55,859 nt of DNA. Origin: Lachnospiraceae bacterium. Lineage in GTDB: Bacteria > Bacillota > Clostridia > Lachnospirales > Lachnospiraceae. Location of the stretch: positions 1 through 55,859 of the forward strand of contig JAGAQG010000041.1 in the NCBI GenBank assembly GCA_017622875.1. Direction: 5' to 3'. The notes under the pieces were generated by a model. That model was not told the DNA's origin. It worked only from the letters and a program-made list of their open reading frames with translations, and did no database searches. The translations under genes were made by a program, and so were the position numbers. Positions within the stretch are counted from its first letter, which is position 1; the number at the start of each line of letters is the position of its first letter. This document shows, piece by piece, positions 1 to 10,052 of the stretch.

Positions 1-60
1 AAAAATAAAATATATTCAATCGGCTTCGCCGCAAATTTTTGGCGATTTGTCAAGCGATTT

Positions 61-89
61 TTGACAAAAAAGTGGGGGATTTCAATAAA
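61..89 (+). promoter_or_regulatory. Possible promoter of the opp operon
   Basis: A perfect -35 TTGACA at 61-66 is followed after 17 bases by a weak -10 (AATAAA, 84-89), about 75 bases ahead of the lipoprotein gene. The -35 is also the right arm of an inverted repeat (TTGTCAA at 47-53, TTGACAA at 61-67), and a small CGGC-TTC-GCCG hairpin lies at 21-31. The repeat over the -35 could be an operator. The weak -10 keeps confidence low. Confidence 0.4.
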
Positions 90-166
90 AACGGAATCTG
101 AAAACCTTATATTTACTGGCTTAAAGATTCCGAGAGATTATAAAAAATATAAAGGAGGAAAAAATT

Positions 167-2437
167 ATGGGAAAAAGCAAAAAATTCCTTGCCTTATTAT
201 TAGGCTTGGTAATGTGCGTAGGCACATTTGCAGGATGTGGCTCTAAAGAAGCTACAGAAACACCAGCAGCTACTGAAGAAACAGCAGCTACAGAAGAAGC
301 TGGTACATTGGTACTTTCTGCACAGGGATTTGAAAACAAATTCTCCCCATTCTTCGCAGCAAGCGTAGATGATCAGGACGTTGCAGATTTTACACAGCTT
401 TACATGATGTATAGTGACCGTGTTGCAAACCCGATTCTTAACGGTATTGAAGGTGAAACACGTTCCTACAATGGTACAGACTACACATACTATGGTCCGG
501 CTGACATCGTGATCACAGAAAATGAAGATGGTACAGTATACTATGACATGACAATGCGTGATGATTTAGTATTCTCTGATGGAACACCAGTTGATATCGA
601 TGACTTCATCTTCAGCTTATATGTTCTGCTTGACCCATCTTACGATGGCTCTTCAACACTGTATTCAACACCAATTCTTGGTCTTGAAGAATACCGTACA
701 GGTATGGACACACTGTTCAACCTGTTATGCGCAGCAGGCCGTGACAATACAGATTTCACATACTGGGATGAGGCTACTCAGACAGCATTCTGGGCAGACG
801 TTGACCAGGCAGGTGAAAAATTCGCACAGGAAATCGTTGACTACTGTGTGGCAGCAGGCTATGCAGAAGAAGGTGACGTAGCTACAGCAGCATCTATGTG
901 GTCATTTGATGGCCTCGAAGCAGACGCTACAGCAGCAGATTTCTTCGCTCTTATGGTTGAAGCATATGACGGAGATCTTATGACATTATCTTCTACAGAA
1001 ACAGCAGGTTCTGCTTTAACAGACTTAATGAATGACTATGCTACATACAGCGTAGGTATTCAGACAGGTGAATCAGCAGCTAACATCGAAGGTATCCAGC
1101 GTACAGGCGATTACAGCGTTCGTATCGTTGCAAGCCAGTTAGATGCTACAATGATTTACCAGATGGCTCAGCCAATCGCTCCACTTCACTACTATGGTGA
1201 TGAAGCGCTCTATGATTATGAAAATAACAGCTTTGGTTTTGTAAAAGGTGATCTTTCCGGCGTAAAAGAAAAAACTACTATGCCAATGGGCGCTGGTCCT
1301 TACAAATTCGTAGAAGTTTCTAACGGTGTTGTTCGTATGGAAGCTAACGAAAAATACTACCAGGGTGAACCAAAAACAAAATACGTAAATCTGATCGAAA
1401 CAAAAGAAGCTGATATGTTAAATGGTATCAGTACAGGTACAATCGATATCGCAACTCCATCTTACACTACAGTACTTGCAGATCAGATCGCAGAGATCAA
1501 TGGTGGAGATACATCCCTTGACGGAAGCGTTATCACAACAAAATTAATCGACTACCGTGGATACGGATACATTGGTATCGCAGCAAACAACGTAAAAGTT
1601 GGCGATGATCCGGCATCTGAAGAATCAAAAGCACTTCGTAAAGCACTTGGTACAGTTCTTGCAGCTTACCGTGAAGAAGGTGTTGACTCTTACTACGGAG
1701 ATACAGCATCTATCATCAACTATCCAATCTCTAACACATCCTGGGCAGCTCCTCAGGTTACAGATGACGGATACACAGTTGCCTACTCTGTAGATGTTGA
1801 AGGAAACCCAATCTACACAGCAGATATGGATACAGCAGCAAAATATGAAGCAGCATTAAACGCAGCTCTTGGTTACTTCGAAGCAGCTGGTTACACAGTA
1901 GAAGATGGAAAACTTACAGCAGCTCCAGCTGGTGCAAAACTTGAATACACAGTAAACATTGGTGCAGGCGGTGCTGGTGACCACCCATCCTTCTTAATCC
2001 TTAAGAACGCAGCAGATGCATTCGCTAAGATCGGTCTTACATTAACAGTAAACGACCTTGCAAACGCAGCAGACCTTTATGCTTCTTACCAGACAGGCGC
2101 AGCTGAACTCTGGTGTGCTGCATGGCAGTCATCCAGTGACCCTGATATGTACCAGTTATACCACAGCGAAGGTTCTACAAACTACTGCCAGATCGCTGAT
2201 GAAGACCTTGATACTCTGATCATGGATGCTCGTCAGTCTACAGAACAGTCTTACCGTAAAGGTCTCTACAAAGCAGCTATGGAAATTATCATGGACTGGG
2301 GTGTAGAAATTCCTGTTTACCAGCGTTCTGACGCATACATCGTTTCTACAGAACGTGTAGATGTTGATTCTCTGCCAACAGATATGACTCCATACTGGAA
2401 CTGGAAGAGTGAACTTGAAAATATCGTTGTAAAATAA
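167..2437 (+). CDS. Oligopeptide ABC transporter substrate-binding lipoprotein (SBP family 5)
   Basis: This is the extracytoplasmic binding protein of a peptide/nickel-type (Opp/Dpp) ABC importer. The 756-residue product starts with a lipoprotein signal peptide ending in the lipobox FAGC, with Cys about residue 23, followed by a Thr/Ala/Glu-rich linker. The mature domain has SBP_bac_5 features, such as [18 protein letters not shown] near residue 128 and the late [20 protein letters not shown] stretch. It is longer than typical family members (about 540 residues). The start is set by AAAGGAGG at 151-158. It heads an operon with two permeases and two ATPases. Binding specificity cannot be read from sequence; peptides are the usual substrate. 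Confidence 0.9.
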   Translation: MGKSKKFLALLLGLVMCVGTFAGCGSKEATETPAATEETAATEEAGTLVLSAQGFENKFSPFFAASVDDQDVADFTQLYMMYSDRVANPILNGIEGETRSYNGTDYTYYGPADIVITENEDGTVYYDMTMRDDLVFSDGTPVDIDDFIFSLYVLLDPSYDGSSTLYSTPILGLEEYRTGMDTLFNLLCAAGRDNTDFTYWDEATQTAFWADVDQAGEKFAQEIVDYCVAAGYAEEGDVATAASMWSFDGLEADATAADFFALMVEAYDGDLMTLSSTETAGSALTDLMNDYATYSVGIQTGESAANIEGIQRTGDYSVRIVASQLDATMIYQMAQPIAPLHYYGDEALYDYENNSFGFVKGDLSGVKEKTTMPMGAGPYKFVEVSNGVVRMEANEKYYQGEPKTKYVNLIETKEADMLNGISTGTIDIATPSYTTVLADQIAEINGGDTSLDGSVITTKLIDYRGYGYIGIAANNVKVGDDPASEESKALRKALGTVLAAYREEGVDSYYGDTASIINYPISNTSWAAPQVTDDGYTVAYSVDVEGNPIYTADMDTAAKYEAALNAALGYFEAAGYTVEDGKLTAAPAGAKLEYTVNIGAGGAGDHPSFLILKNAADAFAKIGLTLTVNDLANAADLYASYQTGAAELWCAAWQSSSDPDMYQLYHSEGSTNYCQIADEDLDTLIMDARQSTEQSYRKGLYKAAMEIIMDWGVEIPVYQRSDAYIVSTERVDVDSLPTDMTPYWNWKSELENIVVK

Positions 2438-2471
2438 TGAATCATTAAGATACAAGGATACAATGAATTGG

Positions 2472-2496
2472 GAACCGCTTCAGTGCGAAGCGGTTC
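2472..2496 (+). terminator. Intercistronic hairpin between binding protein and permease
   Basis: A perfect 10-bp stem (GAACCGCTTC / GAAGCGGTTC) with loop AGTGC is followed by only TTAATT. It lies between the binding-protein gene and the permease genes. It is more likely a partial terminator or a 3' stabiliser that keeps binding-protein mRNA above permease mRNA than a full stop. Confidence 0.65.
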
Positions 2497-2538
2497 TTAA
2501 TTCAGCTTTCAGAGAAGTAGTAGAGAGGAAATCATCAT

Positions 2539-3525
2539 ATGCGAAAATACATTGGGAAAAGAATCGCAATTTCGGTTATGATTCTGTTTTGCACAACTTT
2601 AATTATTTATGCGCTTTTGCGCTGTCTGCCAGCTTCCTATGTAGAGAATATGGCGATGCAGCTTGCGTCAAAGCCGGGTGCAAAACCTTATGAGGAATGG
2701 CTGCTTCAGTTAAATGCGTCATATGGTTTGGATAAAGGCATTGTGCCGGGATTTTTCACATGGCTGGCTGGTGCCGTTCAGGGAAATTTTGGGGACAGCT
2801 GGAAATATACAGTTCCGGTACTTGAAAAATTTAACGAAGTTATCTGGTTATCATTTGCTATGGGTGCAATTGCATTTGTACTCGAGCTGATCATTGCAAT
2901 TCCACTTGGTGTGATTGCAGCAACAAAACAGTATTCAAAAACAGATTATGCAATCAGTGCAGGTGCGTTAGTAGGTATTTCACTGCCGACGTTCTTTTTT
3001 GCGACAATTTTAAAGCTTATCTTTTCCGTAAAGTTAGGCTGGTTTGATTTATATGGTCTTGTAGGCCGTAACTATGCACAGTTAGATGCAATGGGGCAGT
3101 TTTTAGATAAGGCAAACCATCTGGTTCTGCCGATCATTACGATCGTAATCGTTTCAGTAGGTTCTCTGATGCGTTATACACGTACGAATATGCTGGAAGT
3201 ATTAAATGCTGACTATATCCGTACAGCACGTGCAAAGGGATTATCTGAAAAGAAAGTTATTTACCAGCATGCTTTCAGAAACACCTTAATTCCGCTGGTA
3301 ACAATTGTTGGTGGTTCTCTGCCATCCTTATTCTCCGGTGCGCTGATCACAGAGACTTTATTCTCTATTCCAGGTATCGGTTATACGTCTTATCAGGCAA
3401 TGATTATTGGAGATATTCCATTCTCCATGTTCTATATGACGTTTTTGGCGATTTTGACATTATCAGGCAACCTGCTTTCTGATATTCTGTATGGCGTGGT
3501 AGACCCACGAGTACGCATTGCGTAG
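2539..3525 (+). CDS. Oligopeptide ABC transporter permease (OppB-like)
   Basis: First integral membrane subunit of the peptide importer, 328 residues, the usual length for OppB/DppB. The N-terminus (MRKYIGKRIAISVMILFCTT) is the typical first membrane helix. The periplasmic segment contains YGLDKG, and the cytoplasmic EAA loop reads RTARAKGLSEKKVIYQHAFR, which docks onto the ATPases. The C-terminus GVVDPRVRIA is the classical OppB ending. GAGAGGAAA precedes the ATG by about 8 bases. It forms a heterodimer with the following OppC-like permease. Confidence 0.93.
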   Translation: MRKYIGKRIAISVMILFCTTLIIYALLRCLPASYVENMAMQLASKPGAKPYEEWLLQLNASYGLDKGIVPGFFTWLAGAVQGNFGDSWKYTVPVLEKFNEVIWLSFAMGAIAFVLELIIAIPLGVIAATKQYSKTDYAISAGALVGISLPTFFFATILKLIFSVKLGWFDLYGLVGRNYAQLDAMGQFLDKANHLVLPIITIVIVSVGSLMRYTRTNMLEVLNADYIRTARAKGLSEKKVIYQHAFRNTLIPLVTIVGGSLPSLFSGALITETLFSIPGIGYTSYQAMIIGDIPFSMFYMTFLAILTLSGNLLSDILYGVVDPRVRIA

Positions 3526-3542
3526 GAAAGGAGGGTCCTGTT

Positions 3543-5087
3543 ATGAACGATAAAAATGTAGATGAAGTAACAAAAAATACGGAAACAGAATCCTATTCTC
3601 TGAACGATGACCGACGTGTCAAAGTCCTCTCACCGAGTGCTCTGGTCGTAAAGCGTTTCTTCCGTAACCGTCTGGCGGTAATCGGTATGATCATGCTGAT
3701 CGTGATGTTCGTGTTCTCCTTTATTGGAGGAATCATCACTCCTTATGGTCAGGATCAGCAGTTTTACCGTTATGAGAATCAGATGAAGGAATACGCCGGC
3801 GTTGTAAAAAATAGCGATTTCCGTTACATGTCTGCGGAAGGACAGAAGTTTGACAGTGTTCTGCAGGCAAAATTCCAGCTGGCTTACCAGAAGAAAGAAG
3901 CTTCCTTTGAATATAAGGATGTAACTTATGATCTTCTGGAAGAAGGCACAGATTTTTATTCCGTTTCTTCAAATGGAACGATGCTTGCCATTGCATATAA
4001 AGATATTGTGAATGGCGAAACTGTAGAGTTTACTTTTGCAGAAAAATACGCTGCATTGAAAGCATATACTGCTTCCGAAACAGAATTTTCTGCGGATGGA
4101 AAGGCATATACACTTGACGAAGATCACAACATTCTTCTGGATGGCCAGGTGGTAGGTTATATCAGCCGTCTGGTAGTATCTCCGGTGGAAAATGGTGTGG
4201 TATTATCACGTGAATTTAAGGAAGCACTGGAAGCAGCCATTGAGGACAATGTAGAGGAATTCCAGTATGCAGAAGGTGATGAGGAAGAACAGACCTATAA
4301 GCTTTCCTATGATGCAACCATGGAGAACTGGTCAGTCCGCAGAGGAAAAGAAACCTATGTTTATGATTCCTATGCGAAACCTTCCAAAGAGCATTGGCTG
4401 GGAACGGACTCCAATGGTATGGATATGCTGACCCGTCTGATGTATGGCGGACGAGTTTCTCTGATCATCGGATTTATCGTTGTATTTATTGAAGTAGTCA
4501 TTGGTGTTGTTTTAGGTGGTCTTGCCGGATACTTTGGAAAATGGGTAGACAACCTGATCATGCGAATTGTAGATATTTTCTATTGTATTCCATCCATGCC
4601 TTTGATTATCATCTTAGGTGCAGCAATGGATGCCATGAAAGTAGAGCCTATGACACGTATGTTCTACCTGATGCTGATTCTTGGTTTCTTAGGATGGCCT
4701 TCGATCGCACGTCTTGTACGTGGACAGATCTTATCCTTACGCGAACAGGAATTTATGACAGCAGCAGAAGCATGCGGTATTCGTGTCAGCCGTCGTATTT
4801 TCAGACATCTGATTCCAAACGTAATTCCACAGCTCATTGTTTCATGTACCATGAGCCTTGGTTCAACGATTATTATGGAAGCAACCTTATCATTCCTTGG
4901 TATTGGTGTAAAATTCCCATTTGCTTCATGGGGTAATATCATTACGGACGTAAATGATGCCTATGTTATGACACATTACTGGTTCGTATGGATTCCTGCC
5001 GGCATCTGTCTTTTGATCGCCGTGCTTGGCTTTAACTTTGTAGGTGACGGTCTGCGTGATGCGTTTGACCCGAAAATGAAACGGTAA
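3543..5087 (+). CDS. Oligopeptide ABC transporter permease (OppC-like) with large extracytoplasmic insertion
   Basis: Second permease subunit. The first membrane helix (about residues 44-66) and the block from residue 279 onward (KPSKEHWLGTDSNGMDMLTR, then EAACGIRVSRRIFRHLIPN as EAA loop) are standard OppC. Between them about 200 acidic and aromatic residues (70-278) replace the short loop found in most OppC proteins, giving 514 instead of about 300 residues. The insertion would sit outside the membrane next to the binding protein. An AGGAGG-type site precedes the start and the gene follows oppB by 17 bases. Confidence 0.92.
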   Translation: MNDKNVDEVTKNTETESYSLNDDRRVKVLSPSALVVKRFFRNRLAVIGMIMLIVMFVFSFIGGIITPYGQDQQFYRYENQMKEYAGVVKNSDFRYMSAEGQKFDSVLQAKFQLAYQKKEASFEYKDVTYDLLEEGTDFYSVSSNGTMLAIAYKDIVNGETVEFTFAEKYAALKAYTASETEFSADGKAYTLDEDHNILLDGQVVGYISRLVVSPVENGVVLSREFKEALEAAIEDNVEEFQYAEGDEEEQTYKLSYDATMENWSVRRGKETYVYDSYAKPSKEHWLGTDSNGMDMLTRLMYGGRVSLIIGFIVVFIEVVIGVVLGGLAGYFGKWVDNLIMRIVDIFYCIPSMPLIIILGAAMDAMKVEPMTRMFYLMLILGFLGWPSIARLVRGQILSLREQEFMTAAEACGIRVSRRIFRHLIPNVIPQLIVSCTMSLGSTIIMEATLSFLGIGVKFPFASWGNIITDVNDAYVMTHYWFVWIPAGICLLIAVLGFNFVGDGLRDAFDPKMKR

Positions 5088-5098
5088 GGAGGAAAACT

Positions 5099-6247
5099 AT
5101 GGCTAAGAAAAAAGCAGAAGGGTATCTTTCGGCGAAAGAATCCCGCCAGATTTCTAAACGAAACCGTAAGATCACCGATGAGTTGGAAAAGAAAAGAAAA
5201 CGTAAAAATGTACCTGAGTCTGAATATGTGACAAAGATGCATGATCCGAAAAATGCGGTAGAATTCGATAACCTTCATACTTATTTCTTTACAGATACAG
5301 GTACTGTAAAGAGTGTTGACGGTGTCAGCTTTGAAGTACCAATCGGAAAAACTGTTGGTATCGTAGGAGAATCAGGCTGTGGTAAATCTGTAACAAGCCT
5401 TTCTCTGATGCAGCTGCTCCAGAGACCACAGGGACAGATTGTAGAAGGTGAAATTCGTCTGAATTTGGGCGATAAAGTTTATGATATTGCAAAAACACCA
5501 CAGGAAAAGATGCAGAACATCCGTGGAAATATGGTATCTATGATCTTCCAGGAACCAATGACAAGTTTGAACCCTGTATTCCGTATCGGAAGACAGATTG
5601 AAGAAGTAATCGAACTTCATGATGGCGAAGGAAAATCCAAAGAAGATATCAAAGCACGTACCATTGAACTGTTAGAGATGGTAGGAATTGCAAACAGTGA
5701 GGGCGTTTACAAAATGTATCCTCATGAGCTTTCCGGCGGTATGCGTCAGCGTGTTATGATTGCCATTGCATTGGCTTGTAACCCAAGAATCATCATTGCG
5801 GACGAACCGACCACTGCGCTGGATGTAACAATTCAGGCACAGATTCTGGATCTGCTCCGCAACTTAAAAGATAAGATCAATTCTTCCATTATGCTGATCA
5901 CTCATGACCTGGGTGTAATCGCAGAAATGGCAGATTATATTGTAGTTATGTATGCCGGAAGAGTGGTAGAAAAAGGTACTGCGGAAGAAATCTTCGAACA
6001 TCCGTCACACCCATATACCATTGGTTTGATGGCATCCAAACCGGTAGTAGGCAAAAAGGTAGACAAGCTCTACTCTATCCCTGGCAAGGTACCAAACCCT
6101 GTCGATATGCCGAACTACTGTTACTTTAAAGACCGCTGCGAAATGTGCGTAGGACCATGTGCCGGGGATTATCCACCGGAAATCAGCCTTTCCGAAACAC
6201 ATAAAGTAAGCTGTTACCGATACTGTGAAGAAAAGGGGGAAAAATAA
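5099..6247 (+). CDS. Oligopeptide ABC transporter ATP-binding protein (OppD-like)
   Basis: Cytoplasmic ATPase of the peptide importer, 382 residues. A basic N-terminal extension of about 55 residues (lysine/arginine rich) precedes the ABC domain. Visible motifs are Walker A GESGCGKSVT, the Q-loop IFQEPMTSLNP, signature LSGGMRQR, Walker B IIIADEPTTALD and the H-loop THDLG. The C-terminal oligopeptide-transporter domain contains the cysteine cluster CYFKDRCEMCVGPC that binds an Fe-S cluster in some OppD/DppD proteins. AAGGAGG precedes the start; the gene follows oppC by 11 bases and abuts oppF. Confidence 0.94.
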   Translation: MAKKKAEGYLSAKESRQISKRNRKITDELEKKRKRKNVPESEYVTKMHDPKNAVEFDNLHTYFFTDTGTVKSVDGVSFEVPIGKTVGIVGESGCGKSVTSLSLMQLLQRPQGQIVEGEIRLNLGDKVYDIAKTPQEKMQNIRGNMVSMIFQEPMTSLNPVFRIGRQIEEVIELHDGEGKSKEDIKARTIELLEMVGIANSEGVYKMYPHELSGGMRQRVMIAIALACNPRIIIADEPTTALDVTIQAQILDLLRNLKDKINSSIMLITHDLGVIAEMADYIVVMYAGRVVEKGTAEEIFEHPSHPYTIGLMASKPVVGKKVDKLYSIPGKVPNPVDMPNYCYFKDRCEMCVGPCAGDYPPEISLSETHKVSCYRYCEEKGEK

Positions 6248-7273
6248 ATGGCAGCAAATAAGAAAATTATTACTCCGGATTTTGAACCTGTAACCTACGA
6301 TCCACAGTACATTTTGATGGTAAATCAGCTGAAAAAGTATTTCCCGATCAAAGACGGTATGCTTTCCAAGACGGTTGGTCATGTAAAAGCGGTAGATGGT
6401 GTTACTTTTAACCTGAAACGTGGTACGACCATGGGTCTTGTAGGGGAATCCGGCTGCGGTAAAACAACTACCGGCCGTACAATCTTACGTCTTGCAGGAG
6501 AAAAGACTTCCGGACAGGTACTCTTTAACGGTCAGGAAGTATATGATCTGAGCAATAAGGAAATGCGTTCTTTAAGAACAAAAATGCAGATCATTTTCCA
6601 GGATCCATTCTCCAGCTTATCACCACGTCTTCCGATCGGTGAGATCATCGGGGAAGCAGTACGAGAGCATAATCTGGTTTCGAAAGAAGAGTTTAATGAT
6701 TATATCGACAAGGTAATGGATGATTGTGGTCTGCAGCCATTCCATAAATCACGTTATCCACATGAATTCTCAGGTGGACAGCGTCAGCGTATCTGTATCG
6801 CACGTGCGCTGGCATTAAATCCGGAATTCGTGGTTTGTGACGAACCGGTATCTGCACTGGACGTTTCCATTCAGGCACAGATCATCAACCTGTTAAAAGA
6901 ATTACAGGAACAGCGTAACTTAACTTACCTGTTCATTTCTCATGACTTATCAGTTGTAGAACATATTTCTGATACCGTTGGTGTTATGTACCTTGGTAAT
7001 CTGGTAGAATACGGAGAAACAGGGGATATCTTTAAGAATCCTCTCCATCCTTATACAAAGGCGTTGTTCTCAGCGATTCCGATTCCGGATCCAAAGGTGA
7101 AAAAGGAACGTATTGTGCTGGAAGGCTCAATCCCTTCACCGGCAAACCCACCACAGGGATGTAAATTCCATACCCGTTGTGCACATTGTATGGAAAAATG
7201 TAAGCATGAAGCACCGGTGCAGAAGGAAATCGAACCGGGACATTATGTAGTCTGTCATCTGTATGATGAATAA
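6248..7273 (+). CDS. Oligopeptide ABC transporter ATP-binding protein (OppF-like)
   Basis: Second ATPase of the importer, 341 residues, usual length for OppF. Motifs: Walker [13 protein letters not shown]-loop [12 protein letters not shown], signature [12 protein letters not shown], Walker [13 protein letters not shown] and SHDLSVVEH. The C-terminal oligopeptide domain has [15 protein letters not shown], again a potential cluster-binding cysteine set. The ATG directly follows the oppD stop, so translation is probably coupled. OppD and OppF form a heterodimer that powers the two permeases. Confidence 0.94.
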   Translation: MAANKKIITPDFEPVTYDPQYILMVNQLKKYFPIKDGMLSKTVGHVKAVDGVTFNLKRGTTMGLVGESGCGKTTTGRTILRLAGEKTSGQVLFNGQEVYDLSNKEMRSLRTKMQIIFQDPFSSLSPRLPIGEIIGEAVREHNLVSKEEFNDYIDKVMDDCGLQPFHKSRYPHEFSGGQRQRICIARALALNPEFVVCDEPVSALDVSIQAQIINLLKELQEQRNLTYLFISHDLSVVEHISDTVGVMYLGNLVEYGETGDIFKNPLHPYTKALFSAIPIPDPKVKKERIVLEGSIPSPANPPQGCKFHTRCAHCMEKCKHEAPVQKEIEPGHYVVCHLYDE

Positions 7274-7297
7274 AAGCCAAAAGAAAGGAGCAGCAGA

Positions 7298-7498
7298 GTG
7301 AGATATTCAGAGAAAGATGATTTTTATGAAGATCCGCAAGAGTTAGAAGAGGAACCTTTAGAGCCTGAGCTTAAGCTGTCAAAGCAGGAACAGCGTTGGA
7401 TTGTTTTTGGAGCGTTAAAAAGCGCATTGCTCATAGGAAGTGTTTATCTTGTGGGTGCAGCGCTGCTGATTTGGTTTTTATTAAAAATTTGGACATAA
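7298..7498 (+). CDS. Small single-pass membrane protein of unknown function
   Basis: A 66-residue ORF starting at GTG, with AAAGGAG ending 7 bases upstream. The first 40 residues are very acidic (EDPQELEEEPLEPELKLS) and presumably cytoplasmic. One hydrophobic helix follows (about residues 44-62, ending in LLKIWT). I recognise no family. It sits 24 bases after oppF and before the operon terminator, so it is probably co-transcribed; a role linked to the transporter is only inference. Confidence 0.7.
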   Translation: MRYSEKDDFYEDPQELEEEPLEPELKLSKQEQRWIVFGALKSALLIGSVYLVGAALLIWFLLKIWT

Positions 7499-7503
7499 AA
7501 TAA

Positions 7504-7548
7504 AGCCGTCGCATGAGGTGAAAATCACGGATGCGGCGGCTGCTTTTA
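7504..7548 (+). terminator. Intrinsic terminator of the opp operon
   Basis: An 11-bp stem (AGCCGTCGCAT / ATGCGGCGGCT, one G-T pair) with a 16-base loop is followed by GCTTTTAT. It lies just after the small membrane protein gene and before dus. Confidence 0.8.
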
Positions 7549-7593
7549 TATGCTATACTGATATCCATATACTGAAATGATTAGAGTGAGTTT

Positions 7594-8517
7594 ATGAATT
7601 ACTATTTTGCGCCTTTAGAGGGAATTACAGGGTTTATTTACAGAAATACTTATGAGAGACATTTCGGCGGAATTCAGAAATATTTTTCACCATTTATCAC
7701 AACGAATCAGCACTTTACGATTCAGAATCGTGAGAAGAAAGATATTTTGCCGGAAAATAACAAAGGAATCTATCTTGTTCCGCAGATTATGACAAACAAT
7801 GCGGAACAGTTTTATGATATGGCTAATAAGCTGGCAGATTTAGGGTACAAAGAAATTAATCTGAATCTTGGCTGTCCGTCAAAAACGGTGGTAACGAAAA
7901 AGAAGGGCTCCGGATTTTTGGCTTATCCAGAAGAACTAAATGTGTTTTTATCAGAAATCTTTTATAGATGCAGGGATATGGAAATTTCCATTAAGACCCG
8001 TATCGGGATGGAAGACCCGGAGGAATTTAAGCGTCTGATGCAGATTTATAATAAGTATCCGCTAAAGGAATTGATCATTCATCCGAGGCTGCAGACAGAT
8101 TATTATAAAAATCATCCGAATATGGAAGTTTTTAAGGAAAGCATTCAGCTTGCAAAGGCGCCACTCTGCTATAACGGAGATCTTTTTACAGTGGAGGATA
8201 TTGAAAATTTCAAAAAAGAATATCAGACCGTGGAAAATATTATGCTTGGAAGAGGCATTTTAAAGACACCGACATTGATGAAGGAACTTGAGGGAGAAGA
8301 AAGAGACTTAAATAAATGGTACGAGTTTCTCACGGAACTGTGCGAAGAATACGAAAAAGAGCTTTCCGGAGACACCAATGTACTATACAAAATGAAGGAA
8401 CACTGGTATTATTTATTTCAGAGTCTGCCGGGCAGTGAAAAGGCAGCAAAAGCGATGAAAAAAACGAGAAATCTGGATGACTACCGGATTCTGGTAAGAT
8501 CAATTTTGAGAGGGTAA
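7594..8517 (+). CDS. dus: tRNA-dihydrouridine synthase
   Basis: FMN-dependent reductase that converts uridine to dihydrouridine in tRNA D-loops. The 307-residue product begins YFAPLEGITG, matches the Dus TIM-barrel (substrate/FMN site NLGCPSKTVVTKKKGSGFL near residue 90 with the catalytic Cys, then SIKTRIGMEDPEEF, IIHPR and MLGRGIL). It is close to the usual 300-340 residues. The ATG lies behind GAGTGAG, a modest ribosome site. A likely extended -10 (TGCTATACT, 7551-7559) lies upstream. The next gene starts 3 bases after its stop. Confidence 0.92.
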   Translation: MNYYFAPLEGITGFIYRNTYERHFGGIQKYFSPFITTNQHFTIQNREKKDILPENNKGIYLVPQIMTNNAEQFYDMANKLADLGYKEINLNLGCPSKTVVTKKKGSGFLAYPEELNVFLSEIFYRCRDMEISIKTRIGMEDPEEFKRLMQIYNKYPLKELIIHPRLQTDYYKNHPNMEVFKESIQLAKAPLCYNGDLFTVEDIENFKKEYQTVENIMLGRGILKTPTLMKELEGEERDLNKWYEFLTELCEEYEKELSGDTNVLYKMKEHWYYLFQSLPGSEKAAKAMKKTRNLDDYRILVRSILRG

Positions 8518-8520
8518 AAT

Positions 8521-9966
8521 ATGAGCGTATTAGGAAATTTGGAACCAAAGAGTGTATTTGGATATTTTGAGGAGCTTTGTAAGATTCCTCATGGTTCTGG
8601 AAATATGGAAAAAATCAGTCAGTTCTGTGTGGATTTCGCGAAAGAACAGGGACTTGAATATATTCAGGATGACATGAAAAATGTCATTCTTATCAAAGAA
8701 GCAACGCCAGGTTATGAGATGTGCGAACCATTGATCATTCAGGGACATCTGGACATGGTGTGTGAAAAACGCCCGGATAAGGAAAAGGACTTTTTAACGG
8801 AAGGATTAGATTTGTGTACCGATGGAGAACTTATCTGGGCAGATGGAACCACTCTTGGCGGAGATGACGGAATTGCAGTGGCTTTCGGCCTTGCACTTCT
8901 GGCAGATAAAGAACTTTCGCATCCAAGACTGGAGGTTGTTCTGACGGTAGACGAGGAAACAGGCCTTTATGGTGCAGAGGCCATTGACCTTTCTATGTTA
9001 AAAGGAAAGAAACTCATCAATATCGATTCAGAAGATGAAGGTGTTTTCACTGTAGGATGTGCCGGTGGCCTGATGCTGGTATGCAAAATTCCAATGTTCA
9101 CAGAAGAAGTGGAAGGTACGGTTTATGAATTAAAAGTAACCGGTCTTCTTGGCGGCCATTCCGGAGCTGAAATTCACAAGGGACGTGCCAATGCCAATGT
9201 GGTTTTAGGGCGTGTGCTTCAGACACTGGATAAAAAAGTTGGTGTGGATATTATCAAAATGGAAGGCGGTTCAAAGGATAATGCCATTCCAAGATTTGCA
9301 TCCGCAGAAATTCTCATTTCCGCAGAGAATGCAGAAAAATTAGCAGAAGCAGTAAAAGCAGAAGAAGCAGTTCTGAAAAATGAGCTCCATGCCAGTGACG
9401 CAGGCGTTACTTTAGAACTGACAGCAAAAGGAAATAAAGCCGCAGAGGTGCTGGATGCCACATCTAAAATCACAGTGCTCCATGCGTTAAATAATATCCC
9501 GAATGGTATTCAGGCTTACAGCATGGATATTGAAGGACTTGTGGAAACATCTCTGAATATGGGAATTATGTCTCAGGACTGTGAAGAACTGAAAATGTCC
9601 TTTGCAGTACGAAGCTCTGTGGAATCCGCGAAATATTATCTGACAGAAAGAACAGCCCTGTTCGTGGAAATGCTTGGCGGAACGGTAGAAACTCAGGGAG
9701 ATTACCCAGGCTGGGCATACAGACCGGAATCTGCACTCAGAGACCGCTTTGTAGCAGTTTATGAGAGAATGTATGGCAAAAAGCCAGTGGTAGAAGCAAT
9801 CCATGCTGGTCTGGAATGCGGAATGTTCAGTAATAAAATCGAAGATCTGGACTGCATTTCCGTTGGGCCGAACATGCATAACGTCCATACCTCAGAAGAA
9901 ACACTGGAAGTAGCTTCCGTGCAGAGAGTCTGGGAATTCCTCTGCGAAGTGATCAAAGAGAAATAA
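8521..9966 (+). CDS. pepD: Aminoacyl-histidine dipeptidase (M20 family, PepD-like)
   Basis: Zinc dipeptidase of broad specificity that hydrolyses X-His and other dipeptides in the cytoplasm. 481 residues, the normal PepD length. Metal and catalytic motifs are visible: IQGHLDMVCEK (His/Asp), the DGTTLGGDDGIAVA block, TVDEETGLYGA (catalytic Glu), the lid-domain GGHSGAEIHKGRANA, and C-terminal AIHAGLECG and SVGPNMHNVHTSEE. It is cotranscribed with dus (3-base gap, GAGGG site). Next to a peptide importer it would process imported dipeptides, though a terminator separates the two transcripts. Confidence 0.94.
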   Translation: MSVLGNLEPKSVFGYFEELCKIPHGSGNMEKISQFCVDFAKEQGLEYIQDDMKNVILIKEATPGYEMCEPLIIQGHLDMVCEKRPDKEKDFLTEGLDLCTDGELIWADGTTLGGDDGIAVAFGLALLADKELSHPRLEVVLTVDEETGLYGAEAIDLSMLKGKKLINIDSEDEGVFTVGCAGGLMLVCKIPMFTEEVEGTVYELKVTGLLGGHSGAEIHKGRANANVVLGRVLQTLDKKVGVDIIKMEGGSKDNAIPRFASAEILISAENAEKLAEAVKAEEAVLKNELHASDAGVTLELTAKGNKAAEVLDATSKITVLHALNNIPNGIQAYSMDIEGLVETSLNMGIMSQDCEELKMSFAVRSSVESAKYYLTERTALFVEMLGGTVETQGDYPGWAYRPESALRDRFVAVYERMYGKKPVVEAIHAGLECGMFSNKIEDLDCISVGPNMHNVHTSEETLEVASVQRVWEFLCEVIKEK

Positions 9967-9983
9967 AGCCGCAAAACTAATAC

Positions 9984-10012
9984 TTGTAAACAAAAACGAA
10001 TTTTGGTAATAT
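9984..10012 (+). promoter_or_regulatory. Predicted promoter of glnS
   Basis: -35 TTGTAA (9984-9989), 17-base spacer, -10 TAATAT (10007-10012), about 40 bases before the glnS start codon. Confidence 0.55.
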
Positions 10013-10052
10013 AAATTATTATGCAATATACAATTCGGGAGGAATCCATCTT

